From the NCBI RefSeq assembly GCF_024580735.1, contig NZ_JANIJX010000002.1:1-64000 (forward strand): a DNA stretch of 64,000 nucleotides, in the 5' to 3' direction. The position numbers and the translations under genes were made by a program. Numbering within the stretch: position 1 is the stretch's first letter; every line of letters starts with the position of its first letter. Origin of the DNA: Brevibacterium moorei. Lineage in GTDB: Bacteria; Actinomycetota; Actinomycetes; Actinomycetales; Brevibacteriaceae. Below are positions 41,221 through 50,026 of the stretch, in pieces. The notes below the pieces were generated by a model, which saw only the letters and a list, made by a program, of their open reading frames with translations, had not been told where the DNA came from and ran no database searches.

Positions 41221-41245
41221 GTGTGGTGCCGGCCGCAGTCGCAGC

Positions 41246-41908
41246 TCAGTCCACGCGATAGCCCAGCCCGCGCACGGTCGTGACGAAGTCCGCGCCCAGT
41301 TTTCTGCGCAGGTAGCCCACGTAGACGTCGACGACGTTGGACCCCGGGTCGAAGTCGTAGCCCCACACGTGGCTGAGCAGCTGTTCGCGGGAGAGCACCT
41401 GGCCGCGGTGCTCCATCAGCACGGCGGCCAGGGTCAGTTCGCGTGATGACAGGTCCACATCGGTGCCGGCGACCGAGGCGCGGCGTTTGAGCAGGTCGAT
41501 ACGGACGTCGCCGGCGACGATCTCCGTGGGCGTCTCCGGAACGGGTTGGGCCTGGGACAGTCGCAACCGGATGCGGGCGACCAGTTCGGCGAAGTTGAAG
41601 GGCTTGACCATGTAGTCCACCGCCCCGCCCTCCAGGGCCGCCACCGTATCGGATCCCGCGTCCCGGGCGGTGAGCATGATGACGGGCAGTTCGGGCCGCG
41701 AGGTGCGCAGTTCGTCGAGGACTTCGAATCCGTCGAGGCCAGGCAGGTTGATGTCGAGGACCATGAGGTCGAACTCCCCGGACAGGGCGTAGGACAGCCC
41801 GGCGATTCCGTCGCCCGCCGTGGTCGGGGTGAAGCCGGCGGCCTTGAGGCCCTTGGCGATGAATGCGGAGATCCGCGGTTCGTCTTCGACGATGAGGATA
41901 CGGCTCAT
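41246..41908 (-). CDS. OmpR/PhoB-family response regulator
   Basis: The 220-residue regulator has a receiver domain (VEDEPRISAF; phosphoacceptor Asp in FDLMVLDINLPGLDG near 51; Thr in MLTARD; Lys in YMVKPF). A winged-helix output domain follows (SSRELTLAAVLMEHRGQVLSREQLL... VDVYVGYLRRKLG... VRGLGYRVD). It pairs with the kinase 17 bases upstream. Its own downstream neighbour is the glycosyltransferase operon, whose promoter carries 11-bp phased repeats suitable for this class. Confidence 0.93.
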   Translation of the reverse strand: MSRILIVEDEPRISAFIAKGLKAAGFTPTTAGDGIAGLSYALSGEFDLMVLDINLPGLDGFEVLDELRTSRPELPVIMLTARDAGSDTVAALEGGAVDYMVKPFNFAELVARIRLRLSQAQPVPETPTEIVAGDVRIDLLKRRASVAGTDVDLSSRELTLAAVLMEHRGQVLSREQLLSHVWGYDFDPGSNVVDVYVGYLRRKLGADFVTTVRGLGYRVD

Positions 41909-41925
41909 GGGCCTCGTACTTTCGG

Positions 41926-43365
41926 TCAGTCGCTGGATGGGGTGGGGTCGATTGGCAGGCTCAGGCGGAACACCGCTCCGCTGCGGGCCGGATCGGGGGG
42001 ATCGAGCGAGGCCCGGCCGCCGTGGGCGGCGGCGATCGCCTGCACGATCGCCAGGCCGAGGCCTGCGCCCAATTCGTTCGTGTCGCCGCGGGAGAAGCGG
42101 TGGAAGATCTCCGCGCGGATCTCCTCGGGCACGCCGGGTCCGTCGTCGGCGACCCACAGGTCGACGGTTCCGTCCTGGGCGTGGACCTGGGCGCCGAAGG
42201 AGATGGTGCTCCCGGGTTCCGTGTGGCGCACCGCATTGTCGGCCAGTTGGAGGAGGGCCTGGGTCAGGCGCTGGGGATCGGCTGTGATGACAGTGCGTGG
42301 TGGTGGTTCGAGGTGCCAGTGGCGGGGGGCCAGGCCGCTGGCCTTGGCGACTACCTCGGGCAGCAGGACCGCCGGGTCGACCGGTTCGGCGCGCACGAAG
42401 TCGTGGCGGCGGGCCTTGGCCAGGACCAGCAGGTCGTCGACCAGCCGCGACATCCGCATGATCTCGTCGAGCAGCAGTTCCCTGGTCTGTTCGACGTCGT
42501 CCACATCGGCGACGTCGAGCACTTCGAGGTGCCCGCGCAGGATCGTCAGGGGCGTGCGCAGTTCGTGCCCGGCGTCGTCGAGGAACTTCCGCTGGGTTTC
42601 GAAGGCCTGCTCGAGCCGGTCGAGCATGGCGTTGAATGTATTGCCCAGTTCCGCCAGGTCGTCGTGCCCGGTGACCTCCAGGCGCTTGTCCAGGGCGCCC
42701 GAGGAGATCGACTGGGCCGTCGCGCGCAGGCTGGCCACCGGTTCGAGCAGGCGGCGGGACAGATAGCCGGAGAGGAACCCCACGACGATGACGGTGAACA
42801 CCGCGACGATCGCATAGGTGCGCATGAACTCGGTGAGTTCGCCGCGGGAGGTGGTGACATTGTGGACGACGACGAAGGCCCCCGCTTGGCCCGGCTGGCT
42901 GACCGGCAGCACGCTCATCCGGTAGAGGGACCCGCCGATCCTGACCTCGGTCAGGCCGCCGGCGTCCTGGATGGCGGTGACACGGGACCGGAATTCCTCC
43001 TTCTGCCGCAGCACCCCGTCGTCGATCCCCTGGTAGATGACGGTGCCGTCGGTTTTGAAGGCGAACAGGGTCTCCGCGGACTCCGGTTCGTTGCGCGCGA
43101 GGAAGACGCTGAGCATCCGGTCGACACTGCTGAAGTGCTCACCCGTGTCCGGGTCGATGCCGCTGGCGGCCAGATCGCGGAATTCGGTGATCTCCTGGGT
43201 CATCGACCTGTCGATCCTGGTCTGCAGAGCGGCGGACTGGGCGATGTAGAGCACGACTCCGACGGCCAGCAGCGCCAGGGCGACGATGACGGTCACCCCA
43301 GCGGTCAGACGGAAACCGACGCTGGCCGGGCGGCGGGCCTCAGCGCGCCGGCGTACGACTCCCAT
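41926..43365 (-). CDS. Sensor histidine kinase with HAMP domain
   Basis: The 479-residue kinase has a helix at about 20-45, an extracellular sensor of about 140 residues, and a second helix near 185-205. HAMP follows, then HisKA with phospho-His in DDAGHELRTPLT and HATPase_c with LADNAVRHT, DDGPGVP and GLGLAIVQAIAAAHGG. It autophosphorylates and signals to the adjacent OmpR-type regulator. ATG 43365 overlaps the stop of an acidic-tail membrane protein by one base (TGATG), so synthesis is coupled to that small protein, which may be a sensory partner. Confidence 0.93.
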   Translation of the reverse strand: MGVVRRRAEARRPASVGFRLTAGVTVIVALALLAVGVVLYIAQSAALQTRIDRSMTQEITEFRDLAASGIDPDTGEHFSSVDRMLSVFLARNEPESAETLFAFKTDGTVIYQGIDDGVLRQKEEFRSRVTAIQDAGGLTEVRIGGSLYRMSVLPVSQPGQAGAFVVVHNVTTSRGELTEFMRTYAIVAVFTVIVVGFLSGYLSRRLLEPVASLRATAQSISSGALDKRLEVTGHDDLAELGNTFNAMLDRLEQAFETQRKFLDDAGHELRTPLTILRGHLEVLDVADVDDVEQTRELLLDEIMRMSRLVDDLLVLAKARRHDFVRAEPVDPAVLLPEVVAKASGLAPRHWHLEPPPRTVITADPQRLTQALLQLADNAVRHTEPGSTISFGAQVHAQDGTVDLWVADDGPGVPEEIRAEIFHRFSRGDTNELGAGLGLAIVQAIAAAHGGRASLDPPDPARSGAVFRLSLPIDPTPSSD

Positions 43366-43772
43366 CAGTCGTCATCCTCATCGTCATCGTCATCGTCCTC
43401 ATCGTCATCTTCGTCGTCATCCTCCTGGTCCTCGTCGTCATCGTCTTCGAGGTGTTTGGGCCGATTGGGGGCCTTCTGGAAGTCCGGCGCCGAGGTCCGC
43501 GGTGCAGATTCGTCCCGCCCAGCCCCGCCGGAGTCAGCAGCGGGAGTCCGGGCCCGCCGCTGTGCTGAGGGGCTCGGCGCCGGGGTGGCGGCGGAGGCGC
43601 TCGGGGTCTGCGTGGCACGCGCGGAGGCAGTGGGCGTCGCCGTGACCCGGATGGGGGTGAGATCGGGTTCCTCGGCGCTCCCGCCGGACAACGAGTGCAC
43701 CAACACGGCGCACCCGAGCAGGGTCACGAGGGTCACGACCAGGGTCACCCCCAGACCGGTCAGGCGTTTCAT
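43365..43772 (-). CDS. Membrane-anchored protein with Asp/Glu tail, coupled to the histidine kinase
   Basis: I do not recognise a family. The 135-residue protein has an N-terminal helix (about 7-30), a Ser/Pro/Thr/Ala-rich stretch to about 105, then a tail of some 26 residues that is almost only Asp and Glu. LLGC resembles a lipobox, but the hydrophobic AVLVHSL after Cys favours a membrane anchor. The tail would lie outside the cell and could bind Ca2+, Mg2+ or cationic peptides. It is encoded by GAC/GAT/GAG triplets that may vary in number by slippage. Its stop overlaps the kinase start. Confidence 0.72.
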   Translation of the reverse strand: MKRLTGLGVTLVVTLVTLLGCAVLVHSLSGGSAEEPDLTPIRVTATPTASARATQTPSASAATPAPSPSAQRRARTPAADSGGAGRDESAPRTSAPDFQKAPNRPKHLEDDDDEDQEDDDEDDDEDDDDDDEDDD

Positions 43773-43857
43773 GTTCCAAGCGTGCCCCGAGTCCGCCCCC
43801 GGTGTCGAACGCCCAGATGAGAACCGGCTTAGGAATCCGGCCGGCTCCGGGGGCCGG

Positions 43858-44616
43858 TCAAGGGCGGGTCAGGTACTCCGTCATCGGCGCATAGAGCTCG
43901 GGGTAGACCCCGTCGTCCAGGCCGATCGTCAGCTCCAACTGTCCCTGGGCCGCGGCGACGAACAGGGCGGGGTCGTTGCAGTCGGCGAATCCGACGGTCC
44001 GCAATCCCCTGCTACCGGCGGTGCCGGCCCACCCGTGATCGGCCACGACCAGGTCCGGCAATTCCTGGCCCAGGGCGGGCAGGGCGTCGAGCAGGGCTGC
44101 CATCGGTTCGGGATAGTGGGTGTGAGGCTGACCGGCCAGGTGATGCCACAGCCACACCCGGTTCATGTGGATGAGCCACCCGCCGCGGCCCGGCACGGGG
44201 GTGCCGGAGCCCGGCAGCACGATGTCGGCGCCCAGGCTCTGCGCCCAGGCGGCCAGGCCGGCGTGCACTGGGAACAAACCGCCCGGGTGCCCGGTTGCGA
44301 AGAGGATCCGGCCCCCGTCGGATGCGACCTCGGCGACGATCTGGCGCAGCCGGTCCAGCCCGGCGATGCAGTTGGCCGTGGAGATCGTGTCCACGCCCTC
44401 GGTGAAGGCGGGGTCGGGGCGCAGGCCGCATTCGGCGACCATCAGCGCGAATACCGAATCGAAGTCCCAGTCGCGGGTCAGTTCGACGCCGAAGTCGAAG
44501 TTCTCCTCCTGCGCGAGGAACCTGCGGATGTGGGAGAGGTTGTTCTCCCTGGGCGTTGCGACCTCACCGGTGATGCGGGCGGTCTCGAGGTAGTCGGCGA
44601 GTTCGGTCGGCGACAC
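43858..44616 (-). CDS. Putative phosphatase, actinobacterial family
   Basis: The 252-residue protein resembles a conserved actinobacterial family annotated as phosphatase; I recognise it only loosely. Landmarks are NNLSHIRRFLAQEENFDFGV, RILFATGHPGGLFPVHAGLA, WLIHMNRVW, LPDLVVADHGWAGTAGSRG and FADCNDPALFVA, with several His and Asp residues that could bind metal. GTG 44616 has AGGAGG eight bases upstream. It is the last gene of an operon after an SpoU methyltransferase. Confidence 0.6.
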   Translation of the reverse strand: MSPTELADYLETARITGEVATPRENNLSHIRRFLAQEENFDFGVELTRDWDFDSVFALMVAECGLRPDPAFTEGVDTISTANCIAGLDRLRQIVAEVASDGGRILFATGHPGGLFPVHAGLAAWAQSLGADIVLPGSGTPVPGRGGWLIHMNRVWLWHHLAGQPHTHYPEPMAALLDALPALGQELPDLVVADHGWAGTAGSRGLRTVGFADCNDPALFVAAAQGQLELTIGLDDGVYPELYAPMTEYLTRP

Positions 44617-44619
44617 GGA

Positions 44620-45498
44620 TCAGTCCTCCTGAAGTGCGAAACAGGCGACGGCGGTTGCCGCCGCGACATTGAGCGAGTCGACGCCACCGGACATCGGGAT
44701 GAGCACGGTGGAGTCGCAGCCGGCGATCGTTCTGTGGCGCAGCCCGTCACCCTCGGTGCCCATCACCAGGGCGATGCGCTCGTGACCGGCCGCGGCGAAT
44801 TCTCGCAGGGTCAGGGAATCCTCCGTCAGCGCCAGGGCCGCGGTGTGGAATCCCATGTCGTGCAGCGTTCCCAGGGCGTCGGGCCATGGTTCGATCCGGG
44901 TCCAGGGCACCTGGAAGACGGTTCCCATGGACACGCGGATGGACCGGCGGTACAGCGGATCGGCGCACCGCGGGGTCACCAGCACCGCGTCGACGCCGAG
45001 GGCCGCGGCGGACCGGAAGATCGCGCCCACGTTCGTATGGTCGACCACGTCCTCGACGATGACGACGCGCCTGGCGCCGTCGAGCACCTCGGCCAGGGGG
45101 CGGTCGGCGGGCCTGACCATCGCCGCGAGTGCCCCGCGGTGCAGGTGGAACCCGGTCAGCGAACTGACCGCGGCCTCGGAGCCGATGAAGACGGGGGCGG
45201 TGCTCGCCGCCACCACATCGGCGAGGTCGGCGAACCAGCGGGCGGACATGAGGAAGGAGCGCGGCGTCATGCCGGCGGCGATGGCCCGGTGGATGATCTT
45301 GTCCGATTCCGCGATGAACAGGCCCTCGGCCGGTTCCCGCACCCGCCGCAGGGCCACATCGGTCAAGTCCGTGTAGTCGTGCAGTTCCGGTGCGTCCGGG
45401 GTGGTGAAGAAGTGCAGCCGGGCGGGGTCGATTCCGGCGCCCGCCGCCACCTCGAGCACCTGTTCCCTGCTCGGTTCGGGCTTCTTGCGCGTGTTCAT
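44620..45498 (-). CDS. SpoU/TrmH-family RNA 2'-O-methyltransferase
   Basis: The 292-residue protein has an RNA-binding N-terminal part (RVREPAEGLFIAESDKIIHRAI) and the SPOUT catalytic domain. VIVEDVVDHTNVGAIFRSAAALGVDAVLV binds RNA and SAM, ALVMGTEGDGL is motif 2, and VLIPMSGGVDSLNVAAATAVACF forms the knot. It methylates a ribose in tRNA or rRNA; the target is not clear. ATG 45498 overlaps the TauE gene stop by four bases. Confidence 0.9.
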   Translation of the reverse strand: MNTRKKPEPSREQVLEVAAGAGIDPARLHFFTTPDAPELHDYTDLTDVALRRVREPAEGLFIAESDKIIHRAIAAGMTPRSFLMSARWFADLADVVAASTAPVFIGSEAAVSSLTGFHLHRGALAAMVRPADRPLAEVLDGARRVVIVEDVVDHTNVGAIFRSAAALGVDAVLVTPRCADPLYRRSIRVSMGTVFQVPWTRIEPWPDALGTLHDMGFHTAALALTEDSLTLREFAAAGHERIALVMGTEGDGLRHRTIAGCDSTVLIPMSGGVDSLNVAAATAVACFALQED

Positions 45499-46304
45499 CG
45501 GCCCATCCCCAGGATCCGGACCAGTGCGACGAGGCCGAGGACGACGATGATGCCGCGCAGCAGCGTCGGGTTGATCTTGCGTGCGATCCGGGCACCGAAG
45601 TACCCGCCGAAGAGTGAGCCGATCGCTACGAGCAGCACCGCCATCCAGTTGATCCGCTCGAAGCCGACGACCACGTAACAGGCCGCGGCCACGGTGTTCA
45701 CCGCCAGGACCAGGACGTTCTTGATCCCGTTGAGCCGTTGCAGTGGCTCATCGGTCAGCAGGCCCAGCAGGCCGATCAGGATGATCCCCTGGGCGGCCGC
45801 GAAGTAGCCACCGTAGACCGCGGTGGCGGCGATCGCCAACCAGACGATGACGGCGCGGCCCGTGGAGGGACCGACCTCGCCCATGTCGCCTGCGAGCTGC
45901 CCGGCTGCCGCCTTGCGCTTCTTGAGGTGACGCTGCAGGGCGGGCTGGACGACGACCATGATGAGTGCGAGCACGATCAGCACGGGAACAATCGCCTCGA
46001 AGGCGGTCTCCGGGAGGTGCAGCAGCAGGAACGCGCCCAGCAGTGCGCCCAGCACGGAGGCCGGCAGCCAGCTCAGCAGTCTGCGGCCCTGGCCGCGGAT
46101 CTCCTCCCGGTAGCCGATCGAGGAGGCGATATTGCCCGGGATCAGCCCCAGCGCGTTGCTCATCGTCGCGACCTGCGGTGGGACGCCGAAGGCCACCAGG
46201 GCTGGGAAGGTGATGAGGGTGCCGGAGCCGACGGCCGCGTTGATAGCGCCGGCCCCCACCCCGGCCAGCAGGATGAGGACGATCTGGAGCGCGTCGAATT
46301 CCAT
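45495..46304 (-). CDS. TauE/SafE-family sulfite/organosulfonate exporter
   Basis: The 269-residue protein has about seven to eight helices in two repeats of the TauE fold. The first reads GVGAGAINAAVGSGTLITFPALVAFGVPPQVAT, a family hallmark, and the second GGYFAAAQGIILIGLLGLL. These carriers move sulfite, sulfoacetate or similar anions across the membrane. It follows an ABC ATPase gene by three bases and overlaps the methyltransferase gene. Confidence 0.88.
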   Translation of the reverse strand: MEFDALQIVLILLAGVGAGAINAAVGSGTLITFPALVAFGVPPQVATMSNALGLIPGNIASSIGYREEIRGQGRRLLSWLPASVLGALLGAFLLLHLPETAFEAIVPVLIVLALIMVVVQPALQRHLKKRKAAAGQLAGDMGEVGPSTGRAVIVWLAIAATAVYGGYFAAAQGIILIGLLGLLTDEPLQRLNGIKNVLVLAVNTVAAACYVVVGFERINWMAVLLVAIGSLFGGYFGARIARKINPTLLRGIIVVLGLVALVRILGMGR

Positions 46305-46307
46305 GGA

Positions 46308-47093
46308 CTACAGGCGGGCGCGGGCCGAGTAGCGGCCGGCCTCGCGGCTGAGCACCACATTCAAGCCGAAGGTCTCGTGCAGGTTGTCCTCCGTGAGCAC
46401 CTGGTCGATCGGACCGGCGGCCACTGCCCGTCCGTCCTTGAGCAGCAGGGCGTGAGTGACGCCCACGGGGATCTCCTCGACGTGGTGGGTGACCATCAGG
46501 GTGGTGGGCGCGTACTTGTCGACCAGGATCTCCGAGAGTGCCATCAGCAGTTCCTCGCGTCCGCCCAGGTCCAGTCCGGAGGCGCATTCGTCGAGCAGCA
46601 GCAGTTCAGGGTCGGTCATCAGCGCGCGGGCGATCTGGACGCGCTTCTTCTCGCCCTCGGACAGGGTGCCGAAGGCGCGCTCGGCGAATTCGGCCATATT
46701 GAACGCGCCCAGCAGATCGCGGGCCCGGTCCAGGTCCATCTCGTCGTATTCCTCGACCCACCGGCCCAACACGCCGTAGGAGGCCGTGACCACGGCGTTG
46801 ATGACCGTCTCCGAACCGGGGATGCGCCCGGCCAGGGCGGCCGAGGCGTAGCCGATGCGCGGACGCAGTTCGAACACGTCGACGCGGCCCATCTGCTCTT
46901 CGAGGATGTGCACGGTGCCCGAGGTCGGGTGCATCCGGCCGGCGGCCAGTTCCAGCAGGGTCGTCTTGCCCGCGCCATTTGGTCCCAGGATCACCCAGTT
47001 CTGGCCTTCGGAGACAGCCAGGTCGATCCCGTCGAGCAGCATATTGTCACCGCGGCGCACGCGGACATCGTCAAACTTCAGCACTTCCGTCAT
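46308..47093 (-). CDS. Solo ABC-transporter ATPase
   Basis: The 261-residue ATPase starts at ATG 47093. It has Walker A GPNGAGKTT, signature LSEGEKKRVQIARAL, Walker B LLLLDECASGLD (Cys-Ala replaces the common Pro-Thr) and switch VTHHVEEIP. It resembles YlmA-like ATPases often annotated as molybdenum or iron transporter components. No permease of its own lies nearby; the next gene encodes a TauE carrier, which is not an ABC permease. Its role is open. Confidence 0.8.
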   Translation of the reverse strand: MTEVLKFDDVRVRRGDNMLLDGIDLAVSEGQNWVILGPNGAGKTTLLELAAGRMHPTSGTVHILEEQMGRVDVFELRPRIGYASAALAGRIPGSETVINAVVTASYGVLGRWVEEYDEMDLDRARDLLGAFNMAEFAERAFGTLSEGEKKRVQIARALMTDPELLLLDECASGLDLGGREELLMALSEILVDKYAPTTLMVTHHVEEIPVGVTHALLLKDGRAVAAGPIDQVLTEDNLHETFGLNVVLSREAGRYSARARL

Positions 47094-47179
47094 GGTGCCT
47101 ACGATATCGCACGCCGACCCGACGCCCGGCGGGCCCCGCGGGTGCCATCGGCTGGTGCCGCGGGGTAGTCTGAACGGCT

Positions 47180-47938
47180 GTGGAAACCGTGCTCGCAACC
47201 CTGCTGACGACCCTGTCGGTCAATGCCCTGTTGGACGGTCGAACCTCTCCCGATTCCGTCGTCGAGACGTTCCTGGCCGATGAGGCCCCCGTGCCCTTCG
47301 TCGTCGAGGACGCGCTCGGCGGAGGACCCGCCGGGCTGCTCCTGTGGGTCGGGCAGGCGCGCAGATCCGGTATCGCCGCCCTGCGCTTCGTTCCCGTGCA
47401 CCCGAGCCTGCCGTATACCGTGCCGGCGGTCGACCCTGCGCACGCCCGCGTGATCGCCGCGGCGCGCGCCGTCGCCGTGGCACATGGGCCCGGGGACTTC
47501 GGCGGTTACGGCCCGGCCAGGGCGGTGCTGGTACTCGGCGCCGACGCCGAGGTGCGCGTCCTCGACTGCGCCCGTGTTCCCTTCGCGGGGCTGGGCGTGG
47601 TGACCGCGGCAGAGGCGTGCCGCCGGCTACGCGAGACCGTGATGGCAGGGCTGCGCATCGTCGAGTCCACCCCCGACATTCCCGAGGCCATCGCCAATGC
47701 AGCTTGGCGGGACTGGCAGGCCGATATGAGTTCGTCCATTCGCGATGGGATCGCGGCCCTGCTGCCGGCTCCGCGCTATGTCGGCGCGGTGCACGCGGCC
47801 CTGGACATCCACGAATCGATGTCGCCAATCCTGGCGCCGCTGAGCATCGCCCCGGCTCAGGTGGGCGCACTGCTGTCCCAGCTGCACCGCGCGGCGGCCG
47901 ATGTGCTGACCACGGTGCCGCAGGCGACCGGCCGGTAG
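47180..47938 (+). CDS. Conserved hypothetical protein
   Basis: The 252-residue soluble protein is not recognised. It is Ala-rich with no membrane helix or signal peptide. Possible landmarks are GPAGLLLWVGQARRSG, FVPVHPSLPYTVPAVDP and VPFAGLGVVTAAEACRRL, and two cysteines are present. The start is GTG 47180. It is divergent from the ABC ATPase gene and ends ten bases before serB, so it is probably cotranscribed with serB. Confidence 0.6.
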   Translation: METVLATLLTTLSVNALLDGRTSPDSVVETFLADEAPVPFVVEDALGGGPAGLLLWVGQARRSGIAALRFVPVHPSLPYTVPAVDPAHARVIAAARAVAVAHGPGDFGGYGPARAVLVLGADAEVRVLDCARVPFAGLGVVTAAEACRRLRETVMAGLRIVESTPDIPEAIANAAWRDWQADMSSSIRDGIAALLPAPRYVGAVHAALDIHESMSPILAPLSIAPAQVGALLSQLHRAAADVLTTVPQATGR

Positions 47939-47948
47939 ACTGACCGGC

Positions 47949-48725
47949 ATGTACCGAGTCTCCCGCATCATCCCCACCACCTCCCCCACCGGCACCTCTT
48001 TCACCGTGGAGTCCGAACTCAGCGCAGCACCCGCCGCATCCGGCGACGCCGCCGTCTGGACGATCCCGCCGGCCCTGGCCCAGCAGCCCCCGCAGCTGGT
48101 CATCATGGACGTCGATTCGACGTTCATCAATGAAGAGGTGATCGACCTGCTGGCCGATCAGGCCGGGGTGGGCGAGCAGGTCGCCAGGGTCACGGAGGCC
48201 GCGATGCGCGGAGAGCTCGACTTCGCCGAGTCCCTGCACGCGCGGGTGCAGACGCTGGCGGGTCTGGACGAATCCGTGCTCGCCGCGACCGCCGAGCGGG
48301 TCACCTACACCCCCGGGGTACCGGAGTTCGTGGCGCGGGTGCAGGCCGCCGGTGGCCGGGTCGCCCTGGTCTCCGGGGGTTTCACCCCGATCGTGCGCGC
48401 CCTGGCCGAGCCCCTGGGCATCACCGATGTGCTGGCCAACCATCTTCAGGTCGAGGCCGGAAAGCTGACGGGCCGGGTGACCGGGCAGATCGTCGACAAG
48501 CACGTCAAGGTCGCAACCCTGGCCCGGCTCGTGGAGGCATACGGCTTGGACGCCGCGCGGACCGTGGCGATCGGCGACGGCTCGAACGATGCGCTGATGA
48601 TCGGTCAGGCCGCCCTGGGCGTGGCCTTCTGCGCCAAACCCGCCCTGCGCGAGGTGGCCGATGTGGCCCTGGACGTCCGCGATATGCGCGCCGTGTGGTC
48701 GGCCGTGACCGGGCTGGCTTGCTAG
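47949..48725 (+). CDS. serB: Phosphoserine phosphatase
   Basis: The 258-residue HAD enzyme makes serine from phosphoserine. The nucleophile motif is IMDVDSTFINEEVID (DxDST), motif II is LVSGGFTPIV, and motif III-IV is VAIGDGSNDALMI with Lys in KHVKVATL. The short N-terminal region lacks a full ACT domain. It ends in TAG that overlaps, tail to tail, the TAG of the sixA-like gene through the palindrome CTAG. Confidence 0.93.
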   Translation: MYRVSRIIPTTSPTGTSFTVESELSAAPAASGDAAVWTIPPALAQQPPQLVIMDVDSTFINEEVIDLLADQAGVGEQVARVTEAAMRGELDFAESLHARVQTLAGLDESVLAATAERVTYTPGVPEFVARVQAAGGRVALVSGGFTPIVRALAEPLGITDVLANHLQVEAGKLTGRVTGQIVDKHVKVATLARLVEAYGLDAARTVAIGDGSNDALMIGQAALGVAFCAKPALREVADVALDVRDMRAVWSAVTGLAC

Positions 48726-49201
48726 CAGAAGTCCACGATGTGCGGCACCGGGTAGTCCCCCGGTGCCAGGTCCCAACCGGGCAGTTCGAAGACTGCCAAG
48801 GTGCTGGGCCGAAACGCCGTGAGCGCCGTGGCCGGCGCCAGGGTGAGCACGGTGGCCGCCACGGTGGGCTGATGGCCCACCAGATAGGCGCACCGGCTCT
48901 CAGCCGGAATCGTGGAGATGACCTCGAGCCAGGCCGGGACGGCTGCTTCGTACAGGCCGGTATCGGCTACCAGCTCCAGGCCGGGGACACCGGCCTGCTC
49001 GACCACGGCCCCGCCGGTCTGCAGGGTCCGCAGCGCCGCCGAGGCCACCGCGTAGTCGACCGGTGCGGCGGCTTCAGCGGCCAGGAAAGCGGCGGCCCGC
49101 CGCGCCTCGGCCAGCCCCGCCCCGGTCAGCGGCCGATCGAAATCGGTTGTGCCAGGGCTGTGGGCTGCGTGGGCGTGACGGGCCAGGATGAGAGTCGGCA
49201 T
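48722..49201 (-). CDS. SixA-type histidine phosphatase
   Basis: The 159-residue branch-2-like histidine phosphatase begins LILARHAHAAH, where the catalytic His lies in RHA. RTLQTGGAVVEQAG and LVGHQPTVAATVL, with the second His, match SixA. SixA removes phosphate from phosphohistidine proteins such as NPr or HPt domains. It lies 26 bases after fabI in the same direction and likely shares its transcript. Confidence 0.88.
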   Translation of the reverse strand: MPTLILARHAHAAHSPGTTDFDRPLTGAGLAEARRAAAFLAAEAAAPVDYAVASAALRTLQTGGAVVEQAGVPGLELVADTGLYEAAVPAWLEVISTIPAESRCAYLVGHQPTVAATVLTLAPATALTAFRPSTLAVFELPGWDLAPGDYPVPHIVDFC

Positions 49202-49227
49202 GCAGCGACTCTACCGCGCCGGTGGGC

Positions 49228-49986
49228 TCAGGCGCCGGTGGCGTGCAGGCCGCCGTCGACGTGGACCATCTCCCCGGTGGTCGCGGGGAACCAGTCGGAG
49301 AGCAGCGCGACGATCGCCTTGCCCGCAGGTTCGGTGTTCGTCTGATCCCAGCCCAGGGGCGCGCGGGTTCCCCACACGTCCTCGAAGGCCTCGAAGCCGG
49401 GGATCGACTTCGCCGCGGTCGTCTTCAACGGGCCGGCGGAGACCAGGTTGACGCGGATGCCGTCGGCGCCCAGGTACTTCGCCAGATAGCGCGAGGTGGA
49501 TTCGAGCGCGGCCTTGGCCACGCCCATCCAGTCGTAGGCCGGCCAGGCGACGGTCGCGTCGAAGGTCAGGCCGACGATCGCGGCACCGGGATTGAGCACC
49601 GGTTTGGCCGCCACGGCGATCGCCTTGAGCGAGTACGAGGACACGTGCACAGCGTTCGACACCGACTCGAACGGGGTGTCGAGGAACACCCCGCCCAGGG
49701 CGTCCTTGGGGGCGAAGGCGATCGCGTGGACGATGCCGTCGATGTTCCCGCCGAGGCGTTCGGGCAGTGCCGCCAGATCGTCTTCATTCGTCGCGTCGAG
49801 CTCGATGACGGTGGCAGGGTGCGGCAGGCGCTCGGCGATGATCGTGGTGATCTTCATCTGTCGGCCGAAGGACGACAGGATCACTTCTGCGCCCTGTTCC
49901 TGCGCCAGCCGGGCGGCGGCGAAGGCGATGGACGATTCGGTCAGCACACCGGTGACGAGGATGCGCTTGCCATCCAGGATTCCCAT
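49228..49986 (-). CDS. fabI: NADH-dependent enoyl-ACP reductase (InhA/FabI)
   Basis: The 252-residue SDR-like enzyme performs the last step of fatty-acid elongation. It has GILDGKRILVTGVLTESSIAF with the FabI-type cofactor loop. The active site is YDWMGVAKAALES (Tyr-x6-Lys), and SAGPLKTTAAKSI is the substrate loop. Length is slightly short of InhA (269). ATG 49986 has AGGAGAAACT upstream. It lies 40 bases after fabG, the mabA-inhA order of actinomycetes. Confidence 0.95.
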   Translation of the reverse strand: MGILDGKRILVTGVLTESSIAFAAARLAQEQGAEVILSSFGRQMKITTIIAERLPHPATVIELDATNEDDLAALPERLGGNIDGIVHAIAFAPKDALGGVFLDTPFESVSNAVHVSSYSLKAIAVAAKPVLNPGAAIVGLTFDATVAWPAYDWMGVAKAALESTSRYLAKYLGADGIRVNLVSAGPLKTTAAKSIPGFEAFEDVWGTRAPLGWDQTNTEPAGKAIVALLSDWFPATTGEMVHVDGGLHATGA

Positions 49987-50026
49987 AGCAGTTTCTCCTT
50001 TGATTCTGTACGTGGTTGATCGGGGT

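Noticed and set aside
41105..41245. Small gene in the regulator-glycosyltransferase spacer
   Set aside because: No frame with a ribosome site and start gives a plausible product. The space is better explained by promoter and operator elements.
43368..43450. Triplet-rich GAC/GAT/GAG tract as CRISPR or tandem repeat array
   Set aside because: It is in frame and codes the acidic tail of a membrane protein. There are no spacers, and codon variation shows selection on protein sequence.
42022..45678. Very long open plus-strand frame (about 1200 codons)
   Set aside because: It runs antisense through the histidine kinase, the acidic protein, the phosphatase and the SpoU methyltransferase, all with clear motifs. 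Long antisense frames are expected in high-GC DNA, and the translation is Gly/Arg/Asp-rich without domain features.
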